Assembly: GCF_000445445.1 (NCBI RefSeq)
Contig: NZ_ASXP01000003.1
Location: 62,001-126,000 of the forward strand
Reading direction: 5' to 3'
DNA from: Sporomusa ovata DSM 2662
GTDB taxonomy: Bacteria > Bacillota > Negativicutes > Sporomusales > Sporomusaceae
DNA length: 64,000 nucleotides
The first letter of the stretch is position 1, and each line of letters starts with the position of its first letter. The notes beneath the pieces were generated by a model that was not told where the DNA came from, did not search any database, and saw nothing but the letters and a program-made list of their open reading frames with translations. This document shows, piece by piece, positions 52,297 through 59,816 of the stretch. Made by a program: the position numbers and the translations under genes.

Positions 52297-53388
52297 ATGG
52301 TGAATTATAATAAGCCTGTTAATCAACCAACAATACTAATTGTTGATGATACACCTGAGCATATAGAAACTGCGGTGGCCGTACTTCGCAATAATAATTT
52401 TCACGTTCGCGTTGCTACCAAAGGTAATACAGCGTTAAAATTACTGGAACAACATCTGGCCGACTTGATTCTCCTTGATATTTATATGCCGGAAATAAAT
52501 GGGTTTGAGATTTGTCAGATGATCAAAAGCAACCCTGCCTTACGTTCGATTCCGATAATCTTTTTGACTTCGCTTAATGATGAAGCAAGTATCAGCAAAG
52601 GATTTCAGCTGGGTGCACAGGACTATGTGACCAAGCCCTTCAATACTTCTGAATTGCTTGCCAGAGTCAACACCCATATCAAACTAAAAAAGCAAGCCGA
52701 ATCCCTGCAGCATGCTAATAGCGAACTAGATAGTTTCTGCTACTCGGTTGCCCATGATTTAAAATCGCCTTTACTATCTTTAAATAAACTTACCGAATAT
52801 CTTGCTGCCGATTACGCAGAAAAAATTGATGCCGATGGACAGGAACTAATCAGCAACATCCAGGAAAAATCCCAGGAAGTTATCCAAATCATCGATCACT
52901 TGCTTGATTTATCACGTATGTGTGAAAGGAAAATGCATCTGACTACTATTGACTTAAATCAGTTATTTTCCAAGACCTATACTGAACTAGTTGCACTGGA
53001 ACCGGTGCGAGATATTGAATTTACACTGGCGCCTCTCCCTACCATTCAAGGCGATGCTCTAATGCTCAAGCTTCTGGTACAAAATATTCTTTCCAACGCC
53101 TTAAAATATACGCGCCATAAAGCAAAAGCGTCGATCAAAGTTACAGCTACCCAAACTGATACTGAATTTGTTATTGCAATTCAAGATAACGGCGCAGGTT
53201 TTGATATGAAATATTCAGCCAGATTGTTTAACATATTCCAAAGACTTCACTCCAATAATGAATTTGAAGGTTCTGGCGTTGGGTTGGCAATATGCCAAAA
53301 AATACTTAAACGACACCATGGCACGGCATGGATAACAGGAAAAGTCAATGAAGGAGCCAGCTTTTATTTTAGCTTAAAAAAACCTTAA
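52297..53388 (+). CDS. Response-regulator/histidine-kinase fusion
   Basis: A 363-residue protein with an N-terminal receiver (ILIVDDTPEHIETA, Asp in LILLDIYMPEING, VTKPF), then HisKA with SVAHDLKSPLLSLNK and HATPase with LVQNILSNALKYTR, DNGAGFD and GSGVGLAICQKI. There is no membrane segment, so it acts in the cytoplasm, receiving phosphate from another kinase or linking to it. Divergent from the hybrid kinase operon. ATG follows ACGGAGATG. Confidence 0.88.
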   Translation: MVNYNKPVNQPTILIVDDTPEHIETAVAVLRNNNFHVRVATKGNTALKLLEQHLADLILLDIYMPEINGFEICQMIKSNPALRSIPIIFLTSLNDEASISKGFQLGAQDYVTKPFNTSELLARVNTHIKLKKQAESLQHANSELDSFCYSVAHDLKSPLLSLNKLTEYLAADYAEKIDADGQELISNIQEKSQEVIQIIDHLLDLSRMCERKMHLTTIDLNQLFSKTYTELVALEPVRDIEFTLAPLPTIQGDALMLKLLVQNILSNALKYTRHKAKASIKVTATQTDTEFVIAIQDNGAGFDMKYSARLFNIFQRLHSNNEFEGSGVGLAICQKILKRHHGTAWITGKVNEGASFYFSLKKP

Positions 53389-53492
53389 AGTTTACTTCTT
53401 GAACTTTTTGTCTACCAAGAGCAAATACTATATCATGAATAAATTTTACATGTAATCTATCTACATGCAAATTAGTAGGAGAGTGATGAAAA

Positions 53493-53909
53493 ATGGCCCA
53501 CTGGCTTGCCAAAACCGAACCGGAAAGTTTTAGCTACGCTGATCTGCAACACTTGGGGCGTGATCGCTGGAATGGTGTAAAAAATTTTGCCGCACTAAGA
53601 CATATAAAAAACATGAGACCAGGTGACCAGCTCTTTATTTATCACACCGGCAAGGAAAAGGCAATCGTCGGTGTAGCGGAAATAGTCTCTCCCCCCTACC
53701 CCGATCCTGATGAAACCGATAAACGTTTTATTGTCGTAGATGTTGAGCCTCGATACTCCTTAAACCGGCCTGTAACTTTAAAAGAAATTAAAGCTACTGC
53801 TACTTTCCAGAAATGGGATCTTGTGCGTCAGTCACGTCTCTCAGTTATGCCTGTTACACAAGAACACTGGGAATTGATACATTCAATGGCTAAGAACTAT
53901 TCCCTGTAA
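53493..53909 (+). CDS. EVE domain protein
   Basis: A 138-residue EVE-domain protein (thymocyte nuclear protein 1-like): starts MAHWLAKTEPESFSYADLQ, has WNGVKNFAALRHIKNMRPGD, FIYHTG and the closing SRLSVMPVTQEHWELI. The PUA-like fold binds modified bases in DNA or RNA; the biological role in most bacteria is unsettled. The ATG follows AGGAGAGTGATG. It stands alone, between signalling genes. Confidence 0.93.
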   Translation: MAHWLAKTEPESFSYADLQHLGRDRWNGVKNFAALRHIKNMRPGDQLFIYHTGKEKAIVGVAEIVSPPYPDPDETDKRFIVVDVEPRYSLNRPVTLKEIKATATFQKWDLVRQSRLSVMPVTQEHWELIHSMAKNYSL

Positions 53910-54031
53910 TATTTCCCTAAGTTTTTTTTGCGTTCTTGTCGATAGATCACCATATAACCGGCAATTGTTGCGCCGGCAAATAACACCAATATCCCAATTA
54001 TTAAATAGTACAGCACCTTTAACACTCCCAT
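53897..54031 (-). CDS. Possible small membrane protein (44 residues)
   Basis: A minus-strand frame encodes MGVLKVLYYLIIGILVLFAG then ATIAGYMVIYRQERKKNLGK and YYRE: one hydrophobic helix followed by a basic tail, a plausible single-pass membrane peptide. The stop overlaps the EVE gene's 3' end on the other strand, and the gene lies just downstream of the HD-GYP gene. No good ribosome site is visible, so it is uncertain. Confidence 0.4.
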   Translation of the reverse strand: MGVLKVLYYLIIGILVLFAGATIAGYMVIYRQERKKNLGKYYRE

Positions 54032-54052
54032 TCAAGCCATTACTACTATTTA

Positions 54053-55105
54053 TCACCCAACCCCTGTAATGCATAATTCTTCTTGTTGCAGATCCAAAAG
54101 TTTGCCATTTTGTGTACAGACAACCGGCTTGGTAAAACCTCTGTCTCTGGCATAAAAAGCAATAATATCTGCTTTTTGTCCATTGCTTAAAATCACACTG
54201 CTCCCTATAAGATAATCCCGCATATTATCCATGAAGGTCAAGCAGAAAACAGGTTCCAGCTTTTCAAACAAGTCATCCGCCAATATGTCAAGTGCCTCAA
54301 ACGGCGTCATTTTACGACGGTATACCCGATCAGATGTTATCGCATCATAGACATCAGCAATGGAAATAATTTTGGCCTCAGCACAAATTTCATCGCCGAT
54401 AAGTCCAAGGGGATATCCGCTGCCATCCAGCCGTTCATGGTGCTGCCAAATTCCGAGTTTAATATTCTCAGGAATCCGAGCATCTTTAAGCACTTGATAG
54501 CCGTCCTGAGGATGCTTCTTAATGGCGGCAAATTCTTCAGCAGATAAACGTCCTGGCTTATTTAGTATGGACAAAGGAACAACCAGTTTGCCGATATCAT
54601 GGAGCAGGCCGGTTAAAATTAGTTTTTTCAACTCAGTACCTCTATAGTTACACCACTTACCCAAAATTCCGGTAATTATAGCAACATGTAAGGAGTGGTT
54701 AAAGGTATTCTCACTATAACACCGTATATCATGCAAATGCTCCAAAACGCCAATTGTTTCTGCTAAAAGGATAATCTTTTGATCGACGAGTTCCTGCATT
54801 TCGGCTATTGGAACCTCTCTAAATTTTTTTATATGTCTAAATGCATGAACAATTTTATCAATTGTTTCAGTATAGCCCTTTGCAAACTCAGTCTTGGTCA
54901 TATGAACAGCAATTACTTTCTCCTGCATTTTCTCAGTGGGATCATCAATATTAATAGCTGGCACCCCCCAATTTCGAAGGCTGTCTATTTGCGATTGATT
55001 GAGAACAGCTCCCTGGGTCAATAATTTTATAAACCCATCCCCAGCTATCACATCCCTACCTGTGCACATGCCAGGAACTAAATCTTTTGTAAAAATTAAA
55101 TTCAT
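54053..55105 (-). CDS. HD-GYP domain c-di-GMP phosphodiesterase
   Basis: A 350-residue protein with an N-terminal domain of unknown fold (FTKDLVPGMCTGRDVI, typical of HD-GYP proteins) and an HD-GYP domain: His in NHSLHVAII, LLHDIGK (HD at 169-170), HHERLDGSGYP (GYP at 230-232). The family breaks c-di-GMP to pGpG or GMP. ATG at 55105 after AGGGGGTC is preferred to a TTG-like upstream start. It follows a 60-residue membrane protein gene, both behind a c-di-GMP-I riboswitch, so enzyme level should respond to its own substrate. Confidence 0.9.
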   Translation of the reverse strand: MNLIFTKDLVPGMCTGRDVIAGDGFIKLLTQGAVLNQSQIDSLRNWGVPAINIDDPTEKMQEKVIAVHMTKTEFAKGYTETIDKIVHAFRHIKKFREVPIAEMQELVDQKIILLAETIGVLEHLHDIRCYSENTFNHSLHVAIITGILGKWCNYRGTELKKLILTGLLHDIGKLVVPLSILNKPGRLSAEEFAAIKKHPQDGYQVLKDARIPENIKLGIWQHHERLDGSGYPLGLIGDEICAEAKIISIADVYDAITSDRVYRRKMTPFEALDILADDLFEKLEPVFCLTFMDNMRDYLIGSSVILSNGQKADIIAFYARDRGFTKPVVCTQNGKLLDLQQEELCITGVG

Positions 55106-55153
55106 GCGCAGACCCCCTGGTAATACATGACTATTAACAGTCAGCATCGATAA

Positions 55154-55336
55154 TTATTTAAGATCAAAGTTAGCTGGTCTCTGTCTCTTCCTCCAAGTTC
55201 GTATTTCGACATAGTCTGTTGAATTTTGGAATATACTTTTTGGGGGATAAGCCTTCGAATAAAAATATGACATTATCAGACAAAATGCAACCAATCCTAG
55301 TAAAAGGATATATAGATTTTCCATTACTATATTCAT
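55154..55336 (-). CDS. Small single-pass membrane protein
   Basis: A 60-residue protein with one N-terminal helix (NLYILLLGLVAFCLIMSYFY) and a polar tail ending RPANFDLK. It has a strong AAGGAGG site, lies first after the c-di-GMP riboswitch and 48 bp before the HD-GYP gene, which supports it as a real gene. No family recognised; it could be a partner or anchor of the phosphodiesterase (inference). Confidence 0.7.
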   Translation of the reverse strand: MNIVMENLYILLLGLVAFCLIMSYFYSKAYPPKSIFQNSTDYVEIRTWRKRQRPANFDLK

Positions 55337-55361
55337 ACAGTCCTCCTTGTAATCATTTTTG

Positions 55362-55399
55362 GAAAATAAACAGCACCAATCTATAAACAGACTGATGCC
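55362..55399 (-). terminator. Riboswitch terminator upstream of the HD-GYP operon
   Basis: GGCATCAGTCT and AGATTGGTGCT pair through two G-U pairs around a six-base loop, then TGTTTATTTTCC. It lies 20 bases after the c-di-GMP aptamer and 26 bp before the small membrane protein ATG. Confidence 0.7.
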
Positions 55400-55419
55400 A
55401 ACATGTACAATTCTTTACG

Positions 55420-55502
55420 AATCGGCAACCTGGCAGTCGTAGACCAATCTGTCCTTAGACCCATAGCTTTGCGTCCTCATCTTTCGATAAGTTTGCCTAG
55501 AA
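55420..55502 (-). promoter_or_regulatory. c-di-GMP-I (GEMM-I) riboswitch aptamer
   Basis: The minus strand shows the class I landmarks in order: AGGCAAACTTATCGAAAGAT, GAGGACGCAAAGCTATGGG, then GTCTAAGG, and CGACTGCCAGGTTGCCGA. The GAAA tetraloop and its receptor-like partner, the ACGCAAAGC core and the closing GGCAA/TTGCC helix are all present. It regulates the small membrane protein and the HD-GYP phosphodiesterase through the terminator at 55362. Confidence 0.92.
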
Positions 55503-56193
55503 AATTTTGTATGATTATGTATATTAACGGAAATTTCAGTTGTAATTTTACACCAAGATAAACTAATAGTCAACGTACTAATTAGGACTAAAATCTCTGC
55601 TTCTAGGATATTAGTCCCATTTTGTCTAGCGTTACTTTACATAACACATTTTTTTTTAATCCTCAGCACTTCAATAATTGCCATAAAAGCACATTTTAGC
55701 CCTCAAACAGTGCTTCTTTTGTTTTTCTACGAAATAATAATGTATGTAACATAAACTTATCATAAATGCCAGTAAATGTCAATTATTTGATGGATAAAAT
55801 AATTTATCTAATCGAATAATTGCTCTCTGTATTAGAATGGTATGGTAATTATTTACTATTACGAAGTATACTGCGATAAAAAACTATCTCCAGCAAGGAA
55901 GGAAGCTGTCAAAATCATTATATGACAAAAAAAGACAGTTTCAAACATAACGGTCGGAATACCGCGTAAAGCCAAGTCCCGCAAAATACCGGTACCAGTA
56001 CATCCCCCGCTAAGAACTATTCCCTGTAGTATTTACTACAAAACAATCTGAACTGAAAGATCAACATAGGCAAAAAGAGCTGCCAAAAAATAAACTGTAC
56101 GGAGAGCAACTAACTGTTATATTATATAATTAATCCATTTAGGGTTGAACTAAAATCAACTTAATCCAAGTCTGTAAAAAGGAGATATCTGGC
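55503..56193. other. Intergenic region without a recognised gene
   Basis: The left part must contain the promoter of the riboswitch transcript. The rest is AT-rich. A 24-base segment (TAAGAACTATTCCCTGTAGT at about 56011) repeats the end of the EVE gene at 53890 with one change. No conserved frame, RNA fold or mobile element was identified. Confidence 0.6.
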
Positions 56194-56541
56194 ATGAATA
56201 TTACTGGAGAACAAAAACTGTTGGCCATCTTGGCGCACTTGGCTTATCTATTAGGAGGACTAGGATTTATCATTGCCCCGTTGGTTATATTTTTAATCAA
56301 AAAAGAGGACTCCTTCGTATATGAACATGCTAAGCAGGCTTTAGTAGCTCATTTAGCGATTTTGGCTGCTTCGATGATTATCGGCATGTTATGTTTCCTG
56401 CTGATTGGGCTGCTGTTGCTTCCGGTCATGGGCATCCTTTGGCTGCTGCTGATCATAACCTCCATAATAGCCGCGGTAAGAGCTGTCGACGGCGAACTTT
56501 ATGAATATCCGTTTATTCAAAGACTTGTAACTAAAGTATAA
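56194..56541 (+). CDS. DUF4870-type membrane protein
   Basis: A 115-residue protein with an N-terminal amphipathic start (MNITGEQKLLAILAHLAYLL), three to four membrane helices, and the family pattern FVYEHAKQALVAHL before the last two helices. ATG follows AAAAGGAGAT. Function of the family is unknown. Confidence 0.8.
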   Translation: MNITGEQKLLAILAHLAYLLGGLGFIIAPLVIFLIKKEDSFVYEHAKQALVAHLAILAASMIIGMLCFLLIGLLLLPVMGILWLLLIITSIIAAVRAVDGELYEYPFIQRLVTKV

Positions 56542-56753
56542 GAAATCACGGATGTTTTTGCACTTCAATTATATGGTAATTTGGCGGATTACTGAATGGG
56601 AAGAAGAGCAGACCAGTTAACTACTGGCCTGCTCTTCTTATCAACTCTCAGAGCGGGATCAGACTTGAGTTGTTTTCATAAAATGTCCATCTTAATTATC
56701 AGTTATGGTCTGCCCGGCAGACTACCCCGATTACAAATAAGCCCGGAGTGGCA

Positions 56754-57266
56754 CTAAAATAAATAAGAAAACAATCCCCCATCCGTATTTTCCTGGTACT
56801 TCTTATCTCTGTTTTTATATTCTTTTTTCAACTTTTTGTCGTTGTCATGGGCGTATTGTAAAATAGAGGTATACCATTTCTCAGTTTCAGTTTCAGGTAC
56901 GATTTGCGTCCATAAGTTTGCATCATAGGTATTGGATATTTGGCGTATTATTGTCCCCGCTGAATTAAAATGAATTTGATCCAAAAGCATTAATTCCCGG
57001 TCTTTAAGGCGAAATAAATAGTGATTTAGATAGTAATCGCTCCTATCTAATTCAGTAGTTTTAATCCAGACACTAAGTAACAATTCATCTCGATAGCAGT
57101 CTTTCTCATATCTGAGTGTTTCTGTGTCAAATTGACCCAATGCATCCTTACCCACATCTACAAACCGTTGCGGCTCAGCCACCGGCGCGTTGGCTAAAAC
57201 ATTTGCCCAGCCGAAGTTAAATAAAAATACGGTCGTAAGAATTAACATGAATTTTTTCACAGTCAT
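56754..57266 (-). CDS. Secreted protein of unknown function
   Basis: A 170-residue protein with a signal peptide (KKFMLILTTVFLFNFGWANV) and a mature part with many charged residues, including ELMLLDQIHFNSAGTIIRQ and a Lys-rich C-terminal helix. The pattern resembles small surface proteins that report residues changed under a reference state, but no family can be named. ATG follows GAAAGGTGATG. Confidence 0.65.
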   Translation of the reverse strand: MTVKKFMLILTTVFLFNFGWANVLANAPVAEPQRFVDVGKDALGQFDTETLRYEKDCYRDELLLSVWIKTTELDRSDYYLNHYLFRLKDRELMLLDQIHFNSAGTIIRQISNTYDANLWTQIVPETETEKWYTSILQYAHDNDKKLKKEYKNRDKKYQENTDGGLFSYLF

Positions 57267-57435
57267 GACATCACCTTTCTAAAATGCTGAAAATATATAA
57301 TCATTCTCCTCCTCACTTAGTAATATTTGATATAAAGAACAAATCCCCTGCCAAATTCATACAAATTTTGCAGGGGATATAACTGTCGAACAAGTATTCT
57401 TGGACCTCAAACTATCGATTATCCATGACTTTTTA

Positions 57436-57633
57436 CTATTTTGTTTCACCCGGTTTGACCATTGGTTTACCCTCAATATTTATAACAGTAGACGACTCAC
57501 CCGATACGGCCTGTCTTAACTCACTAAGCCCTTTGCCTAATGCCTTACCCGCCTCAGGTAGCTTACCTGGTCCGAATACAAGGAGAGCAATGACTAGTAT
57601 TACACCTAATTCTGGCATACTGAAATTAAGCAT
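57436..57633 (-). CDS. tatA: Sec-independent translocase TatA/TatE family protein
   Basis: A 65-residue protein: short N-terminal membrane helix (PELGVILVIALLVFGPGKLP) with the FGPGKLP hinge, then an amphipathic helix (EAGKALGKGLSELRQAV), the standard TatA form. It helps export folded proteins with twin-arginine signals. No tatC is adjacent. ATG follows AGGGGGGATAGG. Confidence 0.92.
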   Translation of the reverse strand: MLNFSMPELGVILVIALLVFGPGKLPEAGKALGKGLSELRQAVSGESSTVINIEGKPMVKPGETK

Positions 57634-57719
57634 CGTTTCCTATCCCCCCTTCATATAATAATTCCCGTATAAACCAACGAAGATTACATTTCGATGTGTT
57701 AACTAACCCTCTTATTAGC

Positions 57720-58226
57720 TCAATTCTTAATCACATACCCCAATAAACGAGACATACGCTGTTCTAGGGGCTCCAATAAGTTATCAATATCTTTTTGTTT
57801 TTTTATGATGAGTACCTGCGGAATCTGGGCAAGCATTGCGTCAAGATCAACAGTTGAGAACATTTTGATACTTTCACAGCAACAGACATCTTGGCATAAA
57901 CCACACTGCGTGCAGCGCGACGTATCCAAGGAAATACTGCAAAGGTCATCCTGCTTGGTAATAACGATGGCCGCAGTCGGGCAAGCCTCCGCACAGGCTC
58001 CACAGCCATTGCAGCTGTCTGCAATGCGAATATCCCCCCATAGACTGCTTTGAAAGCCCGTAGATGCCGCCGTGTTCCGGAGTTGCTTCAGGGAGTTAAT
58101 CAATGAGCACCACTTTTTCAGGAGTACAAGTTCAACAATGATTATAACGGGAAAAACAATAAGATCAAACGACGGCTCGTTGAAATGAAGGAGACGAATC
58201 AAGGCAGCACGGATTTTCTGAGTCAT
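57720..58226 (-). CDS. Membrane-anchored 2[4Fe-4S] ferredoxin-type protein
   Basis: A 168-residue protein. An N-terminal hydrophobic helix (LIVFPVIIIVELVLLKKW) is followed by two 4Fe-4S motifs, CNGCGACAEACP and CTQCGLCQDVCC, and a short C-terminal helical tail. It probably transfers electrons at the membrane; the partner is not in the window. No ribosome site is evident at the ATG of 58226, so the start is uncertain. It lies 86 bp upstream of tatA on the same strand. Confidence 0.8.
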   Translation of the reverse strand: MTQKIRAALIRLLHFNEPSFDLIVFPVIIIVELVLLKKWCSLINSLKQLRNTAASTGFQSSLWGDIRIADSCNGCGACAEACPTAAIVITKQDDLCSISLDTSRCTQCGLCQDVCCCESIKMFSTVDLDAMLAQIPQVLIIKKQKDIDNLLEPLEQRMSRLLGYVIKN

Positions 58227-58360
58227 TTTTTTAAAAACGTTTCTTGTTTTGTGTCATAACCTCCCAGCGTTCTTTAGTTACAAATTGGAGTCCATTCAAC
58301 GCTGCTGAGTAATTTTTGCCAATCATGTTTACCGTCCTTCCATATGTCAACGAAGCGGCC

Positions 58361-59779
58361 TTATAGTACCGGCTTAAATAAATTTTGACCATATTCTTGT
58401 GACCGTTCTCTAAAAAGAGTAATATATTTCAAACGGTTGCCTTGCTTTTCAACATACATCATTCTATCTGCAGCTTTGATAATTTCATTTAAATTGCCAC
58501 TATCGCTAGGATTTCCAACTGACCAGCCAATTGAAATACTGACCGGAATTGTTAAGTTAACCAAGTTATGCTCAGCTACCCTTTCATATATTTCCCGACA
58601 TCCTTTCTGAACAACGATTGCATCACTCAACGGAATTAATACTGCAAATTCATCACCACCGATGCGGGCAACTATATCCTTGTCACCAAAACATTTTTTA
58701 ATAATTTGGGCTACAGTAACTAGTAAAGTATCTCCTGCATCATGACCATAGTTATCATTAACCAGCTTAAGCCCGTCAATATCAATAGAGATGAAGCCGA
58801 CCGGATTATATTGACCTGTTGACACTCGAATTAATTCTTGCTCCATATAATTACGATTATACAAACCAGTTAATATATCATGAAAACTTACGTGCAAAAG
58901 TTGTTCTTCGATTTTCTTACGGTCTGTAATATCGTTAAATAAAATTATCGTTCCTTCGAATTTGTCACTTACATCCAGCATACGGTGAAATTTTATAATA
59001 TAGTTTCTCTGTTCTTGATTTGGTAACTCAAAATCCTCTTCTAATGAAAATTCCAAGGCATCTCCTTGGTAAAAATCCATAAATTCAGCGTTTAACCAAG
59101 GCAAAAGATCATTCAGTTGTGGTTGTACCGATAAGGTTGAATAATATATATAGCCTGGCGATTGGTGGTTTTGCTGAAAGAGTTGGTGTGCCGCATAATT
59201 CATATTAATACAACGATTTTCATCATCTAAAAGCATAGCTGGATTCGGTATGCTTTCAAATATTGTTACGTATTTGTTTTTTTCGTTTGTTAGATTTCGA
59301 TTGGTTACTTGAAGTTCTGCTACCAGTGTCTCTTTTGTTTGAGCAGCCCATTCTGAACAAAAAGAAATCTCATTATGATCAAAAAACCGAGTTACCCATA
59401 GCATATAAAAGTGTCGCTGTTCCTGATCCTGAATTGATTGCATTATCAAATCAAGATATGACTGACAATAATATTTCATCAATCCCAGAAACATTTCCTG
59501 AGTAACTCCTCTTTGCCGGTGTTTTTGGGCTTCTTCTATACCAAAATAAGCCATTGGATTGTGAGCAAAATCATGGTCAACTTCAATTTCCGGAACTTGA
59601 GCATTTATAGCAATAGCGTTAAGAAGAGCTTTAGATAAACCTGTGATTGATGCTACCCAAGCTTCCTCTAAGGTTGAGGTATATTTTGTGTAATTATGCA
59701 ATTTAGCGTAGTCCAAAACTCTTTTTACTAAAAAAGATTGGTTATTTTCGATCAAATCGCTCAGTATTTGTCTACTCAC
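58361..59779 (-). CDS. PAS-GGDEF diguanylate cyclase
   Basis: A 472-residue cytoplasmic protein: an N-terminal helical sensor domain (about 1-165), a PAS domain (about 175-300; ESIPNPAMLLDDENRCINMN), and a GGDEF domain with intact active site ARIGGDEFAVLIP. It makes c-di-GMP. The GTG start has GGGAGGGG upstream. The RxxD inhibitory site is not evident. It lies just downstream of the large GGDEF-HD-GYP gene. Confidence 0.9.
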   Translation of the reverse strand: MSRQILSDLIENNQSFLVKRVLDYAKLHNYTKYTSTLEEAWVASITGLSKALLNAIAINAQVPEIEVDHDFAHNPMAYFGIEEAQKHRQRGVTQEMFLGLMKYYCQSYLDLIMQSIQDQEQRHFYMLWVTRFFDHNEISFCSEWAAQTKETLVAELQVTNRNLTNEKNKYVTIFESIPNPAMLLDDENRCINMNYAAHQLFQQNHQSPGYIYYSTLSVQPQLNDLLPWLNAEFMDFYQGDALEFSLEEDFELPNQEQRNYIIKFHRMLDVSDKFEGTIILFNDITDRKKIEEQLLHVSFHDILTGLYNRNYMEQELIRVSTGQYNPVGFISIDIDGLKLVNDNYGHDAGDTLLVTVAQIIKKCFGDKDIVARIGGDEFAVLIPLSDAIVVQKGCREIYERVAEHNLVNLTIPVSISIGWSVGNPSDSGNLNEIIKAADRMMYVEKQGNRLKYITLFRERSQEYGQNLFKPVL

Positions 59780-59816
59780 ATTTATCCCCCTCCCAATAAA
59801 TACGCTATACAGCAGC

